Assembly (NCBI RefSeq): GCF_003206615.1
Contig: NZ_PZJW01000002.1
Location: 1-64,000 of the forward strand
DNA from: Salinicola acroporae
GTDB taxonomy: Bacteria > Pseudomonadota > Gammaproteobacteria > Pseudomonadales > Halomonadaceae
Direction of reading: 5' to 3'
Length of the DNA: 64,000 bases
Positions 63,900 through 64,000 of the stretch are shown in pieces. Position numbers and translations under genes: made by a program. The notes below the pieces were generated by a model, which was given only the letters and a program-made list of their open reading frames with translations, ran no database searches and was not told where the DNA came from. Positions within the stretch are counted from its first letter, which is position 1; the number at the start of each line of letters is the position of its first letter.

Positions 63900-64000
63900 A
63901 TGAAACTGCTGTTCGATTTTCTGCCCATCGCGATCTTCTTCGCCGTCTATCACGTCAGCGGCGATATCATCATGGCCACGATGGTGCTCATCCCCGCTAC
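63900..64000 (+). CDS. yciB: YciB/Septation protein A (start only)
   Basis: The window ends after 33 codons. It begins MKLLFDFLPIAIFFAVYHVSGDIIMATMVLIP, the invariant start of the YciB (septation protein A) membrane protein, with CGGAGG nine bases upstream. The inner-membrane protein helps cell envelope synthesis and interacts with division and elongation proteins in E. coli. Confidence 0.87.
   Translation, partial: MKLLFDFLPIAIFFAVYHVSGDIIMATMVLIPA

Overview
The window is high-GC chromosomal DNA (roughly 60-65% by eye) from a gammaproteobacterium. The glrK-qseG-glrR operon, argA (fused kinase-like and acetyltransferase domains), guaB-guaA, xseA, YciO, RNase AM and YciB together suggest Halomonadaceae or close relatives such as Halomonas, Salinicola or Chromohalobacter. 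That placement is an inference from gene content and protein style, not from a search.

Layout. 1-23 kb is accessory metabolism and regulation: an MscS-type channel cut by the left edge, several regulator/target pairs (TetR with a saccharopine-dehydrogenase-like protein, LysR with GST, AraC with an MFS exporter, TetR with an SDR, TetR with an NTF2-like protein, LysR with an SDR and a lipocalin), a sorbosone-dehydrogenase-like periplasmic enzyme, LldD, a PNPOx-FNR fusion and a methionine aminopeptidase. Decayed fragments (TetR C-terminus, GNAT C-terminus, LysR tail) show that this stretch is turning over. 23-33 kb holds an oxygen-dependent folate-free methionine synthase pair (MesD/MesX), then an alcohol/aldehyde oxidation cluster: AdhP-type dehydrogenase, aldehyde dehydrogenase, LuxR-type response regulator, hybrid histidine kinase and FIST sensor. 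33-34 kb holds an ArsR regulator with a His-rich metal-binding protein. 34.2-38.2 kb is a clearly AT-richer insert that carries one 1225-residue KAP/YobI-type P-loop NTPase beside a truncated hydrolase.

38-64 kb is mostly conserved backbone: guaA, guaB, a TauE/SafE permease, xseA, a quinone reductase/LysR pair, glrR-qseG-glrK, argA, a Pit phosphate transporter with its DUF47 partner, a CYTH protein, an H-NOX-like protein overlapping an EAL phosphodiesterase, a K+ channel with a C-terminal zinc-ribbon-like tail, a chemoreceptor, a P4-type acid phosphatase, YciO, RNase AM and the start of YciB.

The most interesting unannotated signal lies between argA and glrK (50080-50790). On the minus strand there are three dyads with a GTC-N10-GAC core, then a near-consensus sigma-54 -24/-12 element, then about 445 nt with three adjacent short hairpins that present AAGGA in the loop (CsrA/RsmA-type sites), then a rho-independent terminator just before glrK. 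The position matches glmY in front of glrK in enterobacteria, but the RNA looks Csr/Rsm-like. I propose a GlrR/sigma-54-controlled small RNA that may titrate CsrA.
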